Source of the DNA: Salidesulfovibrio onnuriiensis
Lineage (GTDB): Bacteria > Desulfobacterota > Desulfovibrionia > Desulfovibrionales > Desulfovibrionaceae
Direction of reading: 5' to 3'
Length of the DNA: 64,000 nucleotides
NCBI RefSeq assembly: GCF_008001235.1
Contig: NZ_CP040751.1
Coordinates: 3,537,501 to 3,601,500 of the forward strand
The first letter of the stretch is position 1; each line of letters begins with the position of its first letter. The translations under genes were made by a program, and so were the position numbers. The notes under the pieces were generated by a model that saw only the letters and a program-made list of their open reading frames with translations, ran no database searches and had not been told where the DNA came from. Positions 8,624 to 18,210 of the stretch are shown here, piece by piece.

Positions 8624-11212
8624 TCAGTTGCGGCAGGAGCAGGAAACATGCTCCAGCACGGCCTCCACCTCATCGGCGAACATGGGGCGATAGAAAAGAT
8701 AGCCCTGCACGTAATTGCAGCCGGCCTGCTCCAGGAAGGACAGCTGCTCGGGGCTTTCCACGCCCTCGGCCACCACCTTGAGATCCATGCTGTCCCCCAG
8801 GCTGAAGATGGTGGAGACGATGGCCCGGCTGTCCTTGTCGTCCTGCACGCGGGAAACGAAGGTCCTGTCCACCTTGACCACGTCTATGGGGAACTTCTGG
8901 AGATAGGAGAGCGAGGAATACCCGGTGCCGAAGTCGTCGATACAGATATTGACGCCCAGCCCCTTGAGCTGCATGAGCAGTTCCTCGGCCATGGCCGAGT
9001 GGGCAACCAGCGCGCTCTCGGTCAGTTCGATGTTCAGGCACGCGGGATCGATGCCCGTGGAGCTGAGCAGGTCGCTCACCTGGCGCAGCAGCTGGGCGCG
9101 CCCGAAATGCTTGCCGGATATGTTGAAATTCAATGTCAGGGGCGGATCGCCGTTGGTCCTGAACTTGCGCTGCCAGCGGCACAGGCTGCGGCAGGCCTCC
9201 TCCATGACCCGGTAGTCTATGGGATAGATGAGCCCGGTATCCTCGGCCAGGGGGATGAAATCGCCCGGGCTGATCAGCCCGCGTTCCCGGTGCTGCCAGC
9301 GCACCAGGGCCTCGAAACCGGAGATGCGGCGGGACTCCAGGTGCACGATGGGCTGGTAGGCCACGGTGAGCTCCCGCTGGTCGATGGCATGCCGCAGGTC
9401 GTTTTCCATTTCCATGAGCCGCAGGACCTGGTCGTGCATCTTGTGGTTGAAGACCTTGAAACGCGACTTGCCCTGCTCCTTGGCCCGGTACATGGCCATA
9501 TCCGCATCGCGCATGAGCGCTCCGGGCCGCTCGTAGCCCTGGGTATGCAGCACGATGCCGATGCTGGCAGAGGAAAAGACCTCGTTGCCGTTGAGGTTGA
9601 AGGGCTGGCGGATTCCCTCCAGGATGCGCTTGGCGATGCGGATCACGTCGCGCGGGGCCGCCACCTCCTCCAGCAGGATCGCGAACTCGTCGCCTCCGAA
9701 GCGGGCCACGGTGTCCATGGACCGTGCGCAGCGCTTGAGCACGCGGGCCACGGCCTTGAGCAGTTCGTCGCCGATGTCGTGCCCCAGGCTGTCGTTGATG
9801 ACCTTGAACCGGTCCAGGTCGAGATAGAGCACCGCGAACTGGTAGTCCCTGCGCTTGCCGCGCTCGATGGCCATGCGCAGGTGGTCGTGGAACAGGGCCC
9901 GGTTGGGCAGCTTGGTCAGGGAATCGTGGAACGCCTGCCGCTTGAGCTGTTCCTCGGCCTTCTTGCGCAGGGTTACGTCTTCCACGGACCCTTCGTAATA
10001 GATGATGTGGCCGTCCTTGTCGTCCACGCGGCGGGCGCTCTCCGAAACCCAGATGAGCTTGCCGTCCTTGCGGCGCACCTTGGATTCGAAATTCTTGACC
10101 TCGCCCTGCTTGGAAAGCCGCGCCAGGAACTTGTTGCGCCGCTCCCGGTCCATATAGAGCTGGGTTCGGCTGTCATAGACCGCGCCCATAAGCTCGTCGG
10201 GCGTTGTATAGCCGAACAGGCGGGCCAGGGCCGGGTTGGCGCTGATGTACCGCCCGCTGGGAGACATCTGGTAAATGCCCTCCACCGCGTTTTCGAAAAT
10301 GGTGCGGTACTTCTGCTCGGCCTTGCGCAAGGCCTCACCGATGACGCGGCGCTCGGCAATCTCAATCTTGAGCTGGGTATTGGTCCGCAGCAGCTCTGCC
10401 GTGCGTTCCTCCACCTTGAGCTCCAGTTCGTCCTTGGCCTCCTGGAGCTGCAGGGTCTTGTCGTAGACCCGCTCCTCCAGGGTCAGCACCAGGTCCGCGA
10501 TGTCCGCGGCCATGCTTTTCATGGACCGACCCAGGTCGCCAATCTCGTCCCGGGCGGTCACTTCCAGGTCGTGGGAGAAATCGTGCCCGGCCACCCGCCT
10601 GGCGTATTCGGTCAGCACGGCCAGGGGCCGGGAAAGGTTCAGGAAGAAAACGTAGGCGATGAAGGTGCCCCCCAGGAAGATCAGCAGGGTCATGCCCAGC
10701 TGCTGCACCAGGGTGGCCCGGATCTGGTCGCGGATGGGCGTCTTGTCCATGCCGATATGCACCATGCCGGCCAGGCCGGACAGGATATGCCGGGAAACAT
10801 GCAGGATATGCCTGCCCGAGGACGAGGTCAGGTCGCGGATGATGCGCTGGCCCTGGTCCTGACGCCAGACCTCGCGCACCAGATTTTCCACCACCTCGGG
10901 CACCACGGGCGTGAAGGTATGGGCGATGACCCGGCCGTTCTCATCGGTGACCAGCACATAGGCCACGCCGTCAATATCCATGTACCGGTCGATGCGCGCC
11001 TGCACGGCGGACGCGTCGCGGTCCAGGATGGCGTTGATGTCGGACTCGGCCATGCTGGTGGCCAGGGCCACGGCCTTGCTTTCGTATTCATCGGTGAGCT
11101 TGCGGTCCAGAGTGCGGCTGGAGGAATAGGCCATGGCCACGGCAATGAGGCCGAACATCAGGGCCATGAACAGCAGCGGTTTGTGGAAGAGCCTGGGGAT
11201 GCGCGTCGTCAT
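8624..11212 (-). CDS. Membrane sensor diguanylate cyclase/phosphodiesterase (HAMP-PAS-GGDEF-EAL)
   Basis: An 862-residue bifunctional c-di-GMP enzyme. Order: membrane helix (about 13-30), periplasmic domain of about 135 residues, second helix (about 170-192), HAMP, coiled coil, PAS (about 300-415), GGDEF (about 425-590) with intact [15 protein letters not shown], and EAL (about 605-855) with intact GFEALVRW and the [13 protein letters not shown] loop. Both output domains look catalytically complete, so the net direction cannot be read from sequence. The ATG at 11212 overlaps the stop of the upstream binding-protein gene as ATGA, which fixes the start and indicates translational coupling. The binding protein is the likely periplasmic partner. 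Confidence 0.93.
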   Translation of the reverse strand: MTTRIPRLFHKPLLFMALMFGLIAVAMAYSSSRTLDRKLTDEYESKAVALATSMAESDINAILDRDASAVQARIDRYMDIDGVAYVLVTDENGRVIAHTFTPVVPEVVENLVREVWRQDQGQRIIRDLTSSSGRHILHVSRHILSGLAGMVHIGMDKTPIRDQIRATLVQQLGMTLLIFLGGTFIAYVFFLNLSRPLAVLTEYARRVAGHDFSHDLEVTARDEIGDLGRSMKSMAADIADLVLTLEERVYDKTLQLQEAKDELELKVEERTAELLRTNTQLKIEIAERRVIGEALRKAEQKYRTIFENAVEGIYQMSPSGRYISANPALARLFGYTTPDELMGAVYDSRTQLYMDRERRNKFLARLSKQGEVKNFESKVRRKDGKLIWVSESARRVDDKDGHIIYYEGSVEDVTLRKKAEEQLKRQAFHDSLTKLPNRALFHDHLRMAIERGKRRDYQFAVLYLDLDRFKVINDSLGHDIGDELLKAVARVLKRCARSMDTVARFGGDEFAILLEEVAAPRDVIRIAKRILEGIRQPFNLNGNEVFSSASIGIVLHTQGYERPGALMRDADMAMYRAKEQGKSRFKVFNHKMHDQVLRLMEMENDLRHAIDQRELTVAYQPIVHLESRRISGFEALVRWQHRERGLISPGDFIPLAEDTGLIYPIDYRVMEEACRSLCRWQRKFRTNGDPPLTLNFNISGKHFGRAQLLRQVSDLLSSTGIDPACLNIELTESALVAHSAMAEELLMQLKGLGVNICIDDFGTGYSSLSYLQKFPIDVVKVDRTFVSRVQDDKDSRAIVSTIFSLGDSMDLKVVAEGVESPEQLSFLEQAGCNYVQGYLFYRPMFADEVEAVLEHVSCSCRN

Positions 11213-12417
11213 TTTCGCCACCTCTCCCAGTCTCGCACCGCATGGTGCCGCCCGTTTTCCAGGGTGGTGTAATAAACGGCGTCCAGGCCCTGCCGCCGGT
11301 CGTGGCCAAAACGGACCGGCTCGCCGATGCCCAGGTCCAGCCCGGTGATGGATTCCATGACCTGCGGCAATTCGTCGCGGGAGGCCTCCGGCCCCATGCG
11401 CCGCACGATCTCGCAGAGCAGCCGGGAGTTGAGAAATCCCTCGAGGCTCTGGAAGCTATAGTCCCTGCCCCCGCCTTCCCGGTAGCGGTCCATGAGTTCC
11501 CGGTAGAGCCGCACCCCGGGAAGGGAAAGATCCTCATAGCTGGGCACCACTTGGGACTGGATGATATCCCGGGAAAGCGGAATCCCGAGCCGCTGTTCCT
11601 CCCGGCCCAGGCGGTCGAGCATTTTCTCCGTGGACACCGAGGAAAGCAGAGCGACCGGCGCGGTCAGCCCCCCCTGGCGGGCCGAAACGATGAAGGCGCT
11701 GCAGGGAATGGTGGTGCCGATGCAGACCACCGCGTCCGGATTCCCCCGGCGCAGAAGCTCCACCTCGGGGCCGAAGTCCTTTTCCGGGGCTGCGTCACGG
11801 TCGTAGGCGGCCTCGGCCACGGTATCCAGGCCGTGGCGGGCAAGCGCCCGGCGCACCCCGTCCCAGCCGCAGCGGCCAAAAACGTCGCCCTGGTAAAAGA
11901 CCGCAATGCGCTTCCTGCCCACAGCCACAAGATGCTCCACCAGCCCGCGTGTCTCCTCGAAATAGGAGGCGCGCAGGTTGTAGACGTACCTACCGTAGGG
12001 AGGCTCCCGGAACGGCTGCGCGCCGCTCATGGGAAACAGAAGGAACATCTCCTTTTCCTTGAACTTGTGGAGCAGGGGCAGGATGCGGGTGGACGTGGGG
12101 GTGCCGGTGTAGGCAAACAGGGCAAAGGGCGGGGATTCGCGCAGAAAGGAAACCGTGTTGCGAAAGCAGGCGTCCGGGTCGTACCCGTCGTCCAGGGAAA
12201 CCACCCGGATCGAGCGGCCGTGGATGCCGCCGGATTCGTTGACATGGTCGAGATAGGCCATAATGCCGCGGTGGAACTCGTTTCCAAGTTCCCCGTTGAC
12301 GCCGGAAAAGGCGGCGGACATGCCAAACACCAACTCCCGGCCCTGCGCAGCGGCAGCCGGAATCCAAGTGAAAAGCACAAGACACGCCGCCATCGCTAGG
12401 ATGGCTCTACCCCACAT
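11209..12417 (-). CDS. Periplasmic Leu/Ile/Val-type (ANF-receptor-like) binding protein
   Basis: A 402-residue exported protein with a signal peptide ([20 protein letters not shown]) and the type I periplasmic fold: [14 protein letters not shown] at the start, [22 protein letters not shown], and [16 protein letters not shown]. No permease or ATPase gene is adjacent. Instead its stop overlaps the start of a GGDEF-EAL membrane sensor by 4 nt, so I infer that it supplies ligand information to that sensor and is not part of a transporter. ATG at 12417 has GGGAGAG at 5-nt spacing. Ligand unknown (amino acid or small organic acid are possible). Confidence 0.85.
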   Translation of the reverse strand: MWGRAILAMAACLVLFTWIPAAAAQGRELVFGMSAAFSGVNGELGNEFHRGIMAYLDHVNESGGIHGRSIRVVSLDDGYDPDACFRNTVSFLRESPPFALFAYTGTPTSTRILPLLHKFKEKEMFLLFPMSGAQPFREPPYGRYVYNLRASYFEETRGLVEHLVAVGRKRIAVFYQGDVFGRCGWDGVRRALARHGLDTVAEAAYDRDAAPEKDFGPEVELLRRGNPDAVVCIGTTIPCSAFIVSARQGGLTAPVALLSSVSTEKMLDRLGREEQRLGIPLSRDIIQSQVVPSYEDLSLPGVRLYRELMDRYREGGGRDYSFQSLEGFLNSRLLCEIVRRMGPEASRDELPQVMESITGLDLGIGEPVRFGHDRRQGLDAVYYTTLENGRHHAVRDWERWRK

Positions 12418-12543
12418 GGCAACTCTCCCTGATGCTCCCGGATTATTGCCACCTCCACCCCGAAAAATCAACTACCCGAAAAATTATCAGCCACCCAAAA
12501 AGCGCGCAAATCAAGGAACGGCAGCGCCGCCGCTGTAGGAATC

Positions 12544-13278
12544 CTAGCGGACTTTTCCGGCCAACCACTTGATCTGGCGGCAGATTCCCATGAGCAGGTT
12601 GAATTCGTTGCGCCGCAGATTCATCTTGGCCATGAACCGGCGCACGGGCATCATCCAGTAGTCCGTGTTCTCGTCGCGCAGATAATCGATATCCAGCAGG
12701 GCCTGCCGGATGTTGGAGAACAGGACCTCCTGCTCGTCCACGGTGATAAGCCGTTCCTCGGGCGGTCCCGCGGGCTTGAACGGGGTGTCCAGGGCATGCT
12801 TGAAGCATTCGTAGAGCAGCACCAGCACGGCCTGGGAAAGATTGAGGGAGGTGTTTTCCCTGTGGGTGGGGATGGTCACCAGCCCGGTGCAGAGCTGGGT
12901 CTCTTCGTTGGTCAGCCCCCGGTCCTCGGGCCCGAAGACGATGGCCACCTTGCCCCCCGCGCGCATTTTCCCGTCCGCAACCTTGGCCATGGTGGCCGGA
13001 GTCATGATGCCCTTGCGCCAGCCGCCGGTGCGGGCCGTGGTGCCATAGACCCCGCTGAAGCCCTCGATGGCCTCCTCCAGGGTGTCCACGATGCGCGCCC
13101 CCTCCAGAATATGCTTGGCGTGCACCGTGGCCAGGGGCAGGGCCTTGTCCAGGTCGAACATCTGGGGAGCCACGAGAATCAGGTTCTCGCAGCCCATGTT
13201 CAGGCAGGCACGGGCCGCGGAGCCGATGTTTTCCGGGTACTTGGGACGGAACAGGATGACGGCGCAATTTTCAAGCAT
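12544..13278 (-). CDS. trmJ: tRNA (cytidine/uridine-2'-O-)-methyltransferase TrmJ
   Basis: TrmJ methylates the ribose of nucleotide 32 in tRNA with SAM. The 244-residue protein has the three SPOUT knot motifs: NIGSAARACLNMG (motif 1), IVFGPEDRGLTNEE (motif 2), and NTSLNLSQAVLVLLYE (motif 3). The C-terminal extension fits TrmJ better than TrmL, but a general TrmH-family label would also be safe. Start MLENCAV at 13278 follows GAGGAAG. It precedes the binding-protein/GGDEF gene pair with a 126-nt gap that holds no clear terminator. Confidence 0.9.
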   Translation of the reverse strand: MLENCAVILFRPKYPENIGSAARACLNMGCENLILVAPQMFDLDKALPLATVHAKHILEGARIVDTLEEAIEGFSGVYGTTARTGGWRKGIMTPATMAKVADGKMRAGGKVAIVFGPEDRGLTNEETQLCTGLVTIPTHRENTSLNLSQAVLVLLYECFKHALDTPFKPAGPPEERLITVDEQEVLFSNIRQALLDIDYLRDENTDYWMMPVRRFMAKMNLRRNEFNLLMGICRQIKWLAGKVR

Positions 13279-13366
13279 GGATTCTTCCTCGTAAAAAAAG
13301 TCGCCCACCACTGTGGACGACCGGCTTCTAGCACATGGCCCGGGGAAGTCAAACCCCGGAGGCCCG

Positions 13367-14146
13367 TCATTGCAGGTATTCGCCCCGCCTCGACTCCATG
13401 AGGTACTGTTCGTATTTCCCGCTCTCCCGAAGGATTTTCAGCCCCCGGTTGAAGGCCTCGACCAGTTCACCGCCGCCTGCGACCTTTCGGGAAATCAAAA
13501 CATGCTGCGCCAAGGGCTGTTCGACGGGCTTGGGATGCGTGGTCAGCAGGTCGCCCACCCCGGGGGCGAATCGAGTCCGCAGCAGATAATAGCCAAGTTC
13601 CAGATTGATGATCGCCGCATCCACTCTGCCGTTGATGACCTTCTTGAGATTGAGCTCTTCGGAGGCCACCACTTCGACCCTGATCCGGCCATGGGCCACG
13701 AGCTGGTCGAACTCCTCGCCATAGCTGTACCCGAGAGTCACTCCGATCGTGTATCTGGAAAGATCCTCGATGGCTTTCCAGTCAAACATGCGACCCTTGC
13801 GATAAAAAAAGACCTGCCGCGTGTAATTGATCGGGTCGCTCGCATAAAACGACAGCGCCCTGTCCCTGGTGAGATACCAAGCCACGGAACCGTCCCACTC
13901 CCCGGACCGGGCCAACTCCAAGGATCGTTTCCACGGAAAGAACCCCCATTCCACCGTGATGTCTTCCATGGCAAAGGACTCGGCTATTATCCTGGAGAGC
14001 GCGCCATGATATTTGAACCCCTCGGAAATGAGCGGCGGCCACTCTCCGCTGGTCAGCCGCACCGTCTCACCGGCCCTTCCGGGATGCGCCGCCGCCAACA
14101 GGCAGAAAAAAGCCATGAAAAGAAGCCGGGCCAGACGTCGGGTCAC
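13367..14146 (-). CDS. Family-3 solute-binding protein (second of a tandem pair)
   Basis: A 259-residue exported protein: signal peptide to about residue 25 (LLAAAHPGRAG), then a bilobed amino-acid-type binding fold beginning ETVRLTSGEWPPL. Markers include FFPWKRSLELA, YTIGVTLGYSYG and the C-terminal GRVDAAIINLELGYY. It is closely similar over its whole length to the gene just upstream and overlaps it as ATGA (14143-14146), so the pair is a translationally coupled tandem duplication. No permease or ATPase lies nearby. Ligand unknown. Confidence 0.88.
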   Translation of the reverse strand: MTRRLARLLFMAFFCLLAAAHPGRAGETVRLTSGEWPPLISEGFKYHGALSRIIAESFAMEDITVEWGFFPWKRSLELARSGEWDGSVAWYLTRDRALSFYASDPINYTRQVFFYRKGRMFDWKAIEDLSRYTIGVTLGYSYGEEFDQLVAHGRIRVEVVASEELNLKKVINGRVDAAIINLELGYYLLRTRFAPGVGDLLTTHPKPVEQPLAQHVLISRKVAGGGELVEAFNRGLKILRESGKYEQYLMESRRGEYLQ

Positions 14147-14907
14147 TGCAGGTACTCCCCTCTCCTTGATTCATCAAGGTACTGGTCGTACTTCCCGCTC
14201 TCCCGAAGAATTTTCAGCCCCCGGTTGAGCGCCTCGGCCAGACGCGGCCCATTGCTGATCCTCTTCGAAAACAGCACGTGCTGGGCCTGGGAGGCCAGAA
14301 GAAACTTGGGATGCGTGGTCAGGGTGTCGGCCACGCCCGGGGCGTACTCGGTCCTGAGCAGATAGTACCCCAGCTCGACATTAAGCAGGGCCGCGTCCAC
14401 CCGTCCCTGCAGTGCCTTTTTGATGTTGAATTTCTCGGCGACGACTGGTTCCACCCGGATCTGCCCGTCGGCCACCATGGCATCGAACCGGGGCCCGTAG
14501 CTATACCCCAAGGTGACGCCGATGGTATACTTGGTGAGATCCTCCACGTTCTCCCAGTCAAAGCCGTTCCCCTTCAGGTGGAAAAAGGCCACCCGATTGT
14601 AGTTGATGGGGTCGCTGGGATAGAAATCCCGGTCCCTGTCCTCGGTGCGGTACCAGGCGATGCTGCCGTCCCACACTCCTTCCCGGGCCATTTCCAGGGC
14701 GCGTTTCCAGGGGAAAAAGCCGAATTCCACCTCAATGCCTTCCTGGGCGAACGCCTCCGAGATGATCCGGGGAAGCGCGCCCTGGTATTTGAATTTCTTT
14801 GAAATAAGGGGCGGCCATTCCCCGCAGGTCAGCCGCACCGTCTCCACGGCGCGGGCCTGCCAGGGCAGAAGAATCAGGAAAATGAGGACCAGAAGCCGAA
14901 CCAACAT
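14143..14907 (-). CDS. Family-3 solute-binding protein (first of a tandem pair)
   Basis: A 254-residue exported protein with a short signal peptide (LLVLIFLILLPWQARA) and the same architecture as its downstream twin: ETVRLTCGEWPPL, GFFPWKRALEMA, YTIGVTLGYSYG, and the shared ending SRRGEYLQ. One Cys (LTCGEW) replaces the twin's Ser. The start at 14907 has GAGGGAA at proper spacing; the open frame upstream has no site and crosses the intergenic gap. It could serve a signalling receptor or an unlinked transporter; the lack of linked permease genes favours the former but does not prove it. Confidence 0.88.
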   Translation of the reverse strand: MLVRLLVLIFLILLPWQARAVETVRLTCGEWPPLISKKFKYQGALPRIISEAFAQEGIEVEFGFFPWKRALEMAREGVWDGSIAWYRTEDRDRDFYPSDPINYNRVAFFHLKGNGFDWENVEDLTKYTIGVTLGYSYGPRFDAMVADGQIRVEPVVAEKFNIKKALQGRVDAALLNVELGYYLLRTEYAPGVADTLTTHPKFLLASQAQHVLFSKRISNGPRLAEALNRGLKILRESGKYDQYLDESRRGEYLQ

Positions 14908-15007
14908 ACACGTTCCCTCGGATTGACGGTCATGGACAGAAGCATAGTCCCCTTCCAGACCTTGACGTATTATTATCCCGTTTCCATGCGAAAGTACGCA
15001 GAGGCCC

Positions 15008-15033
15008 AAAAAAGAGCCCCGCTTTCGCGGGGC
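15008..15033 (-). terminator. Terminator of the ech operon
   Basis: On the minus strand the 7-bp stem GCCCCGC / GCGGGGC with a GAAA tetraloop is followed by TCTTTTTT, 6 nt past the echF stop. It is a textbook Rho-independent terminator and marks the end of echABCDEF. Confidence 0.92.
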
Positions 15034-15039
15034 CCTTCA

Positions 15040-15432
15040 TCAGTCTTCCTTGGCGCCCTCTTCCGGGGCGTCCTTGGCTGTCTTCTTCTTTGGCCTGGGC
15101 GGCTCGCCCTGCATGGAGATCATCTCCCGCTCCGTGGTGGGAGCGCGGTGCTCTGCATGGAAATGCAGGCACTTGGCCGGGCAGTTGTCCGCGCAGATGC
15201 CGCAGTAGATGCAGGTGAACGGGTCGCAGACCCAGGTCCCCGCCTGCTTGTCCACCGTGATGCACTGAGTGGGACACTTGCGGGAACACATGCCGCAGAA
15301 GATGCAGGAGTCTATGTCGTTGTAGAGCTCGCCCCGCACCCCGGCAAACTGTTCGCGCTTGACGAACGGGTACTTGCGGGTGGCGGGCTTTGCGGCCAGG
15401 TTCTTGAGTATGGTGGGCGTAAACGTCAGCAT
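15040..15432 (-). CDS. echF: Ech hydrogenase subunit F (two [4Fe-4S] ferredoxin-like, NuoI homolog)
   Basis: The 130-residue electron-entry subunit that passes electrons between ferredoxin and the hydrogenase core. It has two complete [4Fe-4S] motifs, CIFCGMCSRKCP and CIYCGICADNCP, and a charged C-terminal tail rich in Lys, Pro and Glu. The ATG at 15432 follows GGGAGGAGAACC. It starts 11 nt after echE and ends at a strong terminator, so it is the last gene of the operon. The order echA-B-C-D-E-F supports the assignment over the Coo hydrogenase. Confidence 0.92.
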   Translation of the reverse strand: MLTFTPTILKNLAAKPATRKYPFVKREQFAGVRGELYNDIDSCIFCGMCSRKCPTQCITVDKQAGTWVCDPFTCIYCGICADNCPAKCLHFHAEHRAPTTEREMISMQGEPPRPKKKTAKDAPEEGAKED

Positions 15433-15443
15433 GGTTCTCCTCC

Positions 15444-16523
15444 CTAGCGTTCCGTGCAGCTGATGCACGGGTCGATGGACAGGACGATGACCGGCACGTC
15501 GGCCAGCTCGCACTCGGGCACCATGGTCAGCAGCGGCGGAATGTTGGCGAATGTGGGCGTGCGGATGCGCACCCTGTCCAGCAGCTTGCTGCCGTTTCCC
15601 TTCACGTAGTAGAGGCATTCGCCGCGCGGCTGTTCCACGCGCATGACCACCTCGCCCTCGGGGTTGCCCTTGACCTTGGCGGCCAGTTCGCCCTCGGGAA
15701 GCGCGGCAATGGCCTGGCGCACCAGATCGATGGAGCGGTAGACCTCGTGGAAGCGCACCCAGGAACGGGCATAGCTGTCGCCGTCCGTATGAATCACCGG
15801 CTCGAAGTCCAGGTGCTTGTAGGCACCGTAGCCGAGCATGCGGGCGTCCTGCTTGAGGCCGGAGCCTCGGCCCGTGGGACCCACCGCGCCCAGTTCATAG
15901 GCCTGCTCGTAGGTCATGACGCCCTTGCCCACGGTGCGGGACTTCACGGTGTAGTCGTTGAGCAGGGTGTTTTCCATGGCCCGGATCTCTTTTTCCGCAA
16001 TCTCGAGCTCGTCCAGGATCCAGCGGAGCTGCTCCTCGGAGAGGTCGGCGCGCACGCCGCCGATGACGTTCACGGAAACGATGACGCGGTTGCCTGCGGT
16101 GGCCTCGTTGATATCCATGATGCGCTCGCGCACCTTCCAGAACTGCATGAACAGGGACTCGAAGCCGAAGGCGTCGGCAAAGAGCCCCAGCCAGAGCAGG
16201 TGGCTGTGCATGCGGTGCAGCTCGGACCAGATCACGCGCAGGTATTCGGCGCGGGACGGGATCTCGATGTCCATCAGCTTTTCGATGGACTGGGAATAGC
16301 AGACCGCGTGGATCATGGAGCAGATGCCGCAGACGCGCTCGCAGACGTTGATCATCTGGTGATAGTCGCGCTTGCTGGCCAGCATTTCCAGGCCCCGGTG
16401 CACGTAGCCCAGGGCGGGTATGGCTTCCTTGACGATTTCGTCCTCCACCACAAGCTTGAGGTGGATCGGCTCGGGCAGCACAGGGTGCTGCGGGCCGAAG
16501 GGGATGACTGTTCTATTGGACAT
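15444..16523 (-). CDS. echE: Ech hydrogenase large subunit E ([NiFe] catalytic, NuoD homolog)
   Basis: The catalytic subunit of a group 4 [NiFe] hydrogenase. All four nickel-ligand Cys are present: C65 and C68 in RVCGIC, C353 and C356 in DPCISC. This separates it from complex I NuoD, which lacks them. The protein ends three residues after the last Cys (CTER), so there is no cleavable C-terminal tail. At 359 residues it matches EchE. It lies 9 nt downstream of echD and 11 nt upstream of echF in the membrane-bound, ferredoxin-dependent, proton-coupled enzyme. Confidence 0.95.
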   Translation of the reverse strand: MSNRTVIPFGPQHPVLPEPIHLKLVVEDEIVKEAIPALGYVHRGLEMLASKRDYHQMINVCERVCGICSMIHAVCYSQSIEKLMDIEIPSRAEYLRVIWSELHRMHSHLLWLGLFADAFGFESLFMQFWKVRERIMDINEATAGNRVIVSVNVIGGVRADLSEEQLRWILDELEIAEKEIRAMENTLLNDYTVKSRTVGKGVMTYEQAYELGAVGPTGRGSGLKQDARMLGYGAYKHLDFEPVIHTDGDSYARSWVRFHEVYRSIDLVRQAIAALPEGELAAKVKGNPEGEVVMRVEQPRGECLYYVKGNGSKLLDRVRIRTPTFANIPPLLTMVPECELADVPVIVLSIDPCISCTER

Positions 16524-16532
16524 GCGCGCTCC

Positions 16533-16901
16533 TTACTGCTTTTTGACGATCTTGACGTTATTGACCAGAGGCACGGTCTCGACGCTGGGATCGAGCAACA
16601 GGGTCCGGTTGTAGTCGAGCACCAGGCCGTCGAATTCCAGACCGGCCAGGTCGCGCAACTCGTTTTCGGCCAGAAGCGCGGCAAAGTAGACGCCGGAAAC
16701 GCTCGGGACCTTTTCCCCCGCCGGGAGGTTGAAGCGCAGGTGCGCCAGTTCCATATCCTTGTCAAAGTGGTACAGGACATCCGTGGTGCCATCCTCCAGG
16801 CCCACGGAGGACATGGTCACGAACCTGTATCCCTCGTTCTTCTTGCGCATGACCTCGCTGATGAGGCTTTCGGCAGAGACGGAATGTTCGTTGGGTATCA
16901 T
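16533..16901 (-). CDS. echD: Ech hydrogenase subunit D (NuoC-like)
   Basis: A 122-residue soluble subunit. It resembles the short NuoC-type 30-kDa subunit of group 4 hydrogenases: an N-terminal helix, then beta-rich segments with YRFVTMSSVGLEDGTTDVLYHF and LPAGEKVPSVSGVYF. The assignment rests mainly on its place between echC and echE, as expected for the ech order, and on its small size (complex I NuoC is longer). It shows no cofactor motif and is probably structural. Confidence 0.88.
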   Translation of the reverse strand: MIPNEHSVSAESLISEVMRKKNEGYRFVTMSSVGLEDGTTDVLYHFDKDMELAHLRFNLPAGEKVPSVSGVYFAALLAENELRDLAGLEFDGLVLDYNRTLLLDPSVETVPLVNNVKIVKKQ

Positions 16902-16921
16902 GAATCCTTCCTCACGGCGGG

Positions 16922-17359
16922 CTAGCCCGCTTTCTTTTCTTCGAATTTGGCCAGGGCCCGGACCACACCGTCGATGATGGCCTCGGGCTTGGCCGGGCAG
17001 CCCGGCACGTACACGTCCACGGGAATAACCTTGTCCACGCCGCCGACCACGTTGTAGCAGTCGCGGAACACGCCGCCGGAAAGTCCGCAGGCGCCGATGG
17101 CCACCACGGCCTTGGGCTCGGGCATCTGATCGTAGAGGTTCTTCAGCACGGCCTTGTTGCGGTGGTTGACGGTGCCCGTCACCAGCAGCACGTCCGCGTG
17201 CTTGGGGTTGCCCACGTTGATGATCCCGAAGCGCTCCACGTCATACAGGGGCGTCAGACAGGCAAGGGTTTCGATGTCGCAGCCGTTGCAGCTTCCGCAG
17301 TCGAAATGCATGATCCACGGAGACTTGGCGCGAGCGTTTTTGATGAACTTCTTGAACAT
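16922..17359 (-). CDS. echC: Ech hydrogenase small subunit C ([4Fe-4S], NuoB homolog)
   Basis: A 145-residue small subunit carrying the cluster next to the NiFe site. The four ligand positions are visible: DCGSCNGCDIE (C21, C24), GACGLSGG and VPGCPAKPEAI. This is the NuoB/PSST fold shared by complex I and group 4 hydrogenases. It starts 3 nt after echB ends and is followed by echD after 20 nt. It belongs to the cytoplasmic arm of the Ech complex. Confidence 0.95.
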   Translation of the reverse strand: MFKKFIKNARAKSPWIMHFDCGSCNGCDIETLACLTPLYDVERFGIINVGNPKHADVLLVTGTVNHRNKAVLKNLYDQMPEPKAVVAIGACGLSGGVFRDCYNVVGGVDKVIPVDVYVPGCPAKPEAIIDGVVRALAKFEEKKAG

Positions 17360-17362
17360 GGT

Positions 17363-18210
17363 CTACCCCGCATGAAGCCAGATGAAGTTGATGAACGTCA
17401 GGGCCAGGCCGATGCTCCAGACATACTTGAGCATCCAGCGCCAGGTCATGCGGGCCATGGTGTTGTCGATGACCAGCTCCGCAAAGTAGGTGGCCACCAA
17501 CAGCACTGCCATCCAGATCCAGCTTGTGGCCCAGAACAGGGAGCACACGCCGAGGATGAGCACGGTTTCATACCAGTGGGCCATTTCAATGAGACCCAGG
17601 GCCGGACCCGAGTATTCGGTCATGACGCCCTTGACCAGCTCCTGGTGCCCGTGATGTGAGGTGGAGAAGTCGAAAGGGGACTTGCGCAGCTTGATGGTCA
17701 GCGCGTAGCTGAGCACGATGAACATGAGCGGCAGCTTGCGCAGCAGCGGGGTCTGGTAGGCCAGGATGTCGCCCACGTCGAAGCTGCCCACCACCAGGTA
17801 CATGCCCACGAACACGAGGATCAAAAGCGGCTCGTAGGTCAGAATCTGCACCAGTTCGCGCTGGGCGCCCACCTGGCTGTAGGGGCTCTTCACGGAGAGC
17901 GCGCCCATTACCAGGAACACGGCGCCGGCGGCCTGCACAAAGAAGATCAGCAGCAGGTCCGCACGGGCGAAGAACATGCCCACGGCCAGGGCCGCGGCCA
18001 CGAGATACACCCAGCAGCACAGGATCTGCCAGCGGTTGGACAGCATCTGATCCTTGCCCATCAGCTTGGCCACATCGTAGAAGGCCTGCAGGATGGGCGG
18101 CCCCTGGCGGGACTGCATCCATGCGGTGACGCGGCGGTCGATACCTGCCAGCAGCCCGCCGGCAAGGGGGCGAGCACAATGCCCAACAGGGCGTAAACGA
18201 ATCCTTCCAT
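17363..18210 (-). CDS. echB: Ech hydrogenase membrane subunit B (NuoH homolog), apparent single-base frameshift
   Basis: EchB is the membrane subunit that joins the catalytic arm to the proton channel. The ATG at 18210 (MEGFVYALLGIVLAPL) overlaps the echA stop as TAATG and has GGGAGGGG before it. Frame is lost at the C5 tract (18166-18170, G5 on the plus strand): with one extra C the reading continues as LAGGLLAGIDRRVTAW and then joins the long frame MQSRQGPPILQAFYDVAKL that runs to 17363. Restored length is 282 residues with about eight helices. The long frame alone (17363-18118) would lack the first helix. The lesion may be a sequencing indel or a real mutation. Confidence 0.85.

Noticed and set aside
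6266..11272. A 1,668-codon open frame on the plus strand
   Set aside because: It is exactly antisense to cbiA, the TPR gene and the GGDEF-EAL gene, which all carry strong domain motifs. In GC-rich DNA with biased third positions the opposite strand often stays open. Its composition (His, Gly, Leu, Val runs) is that of a shadow frame.
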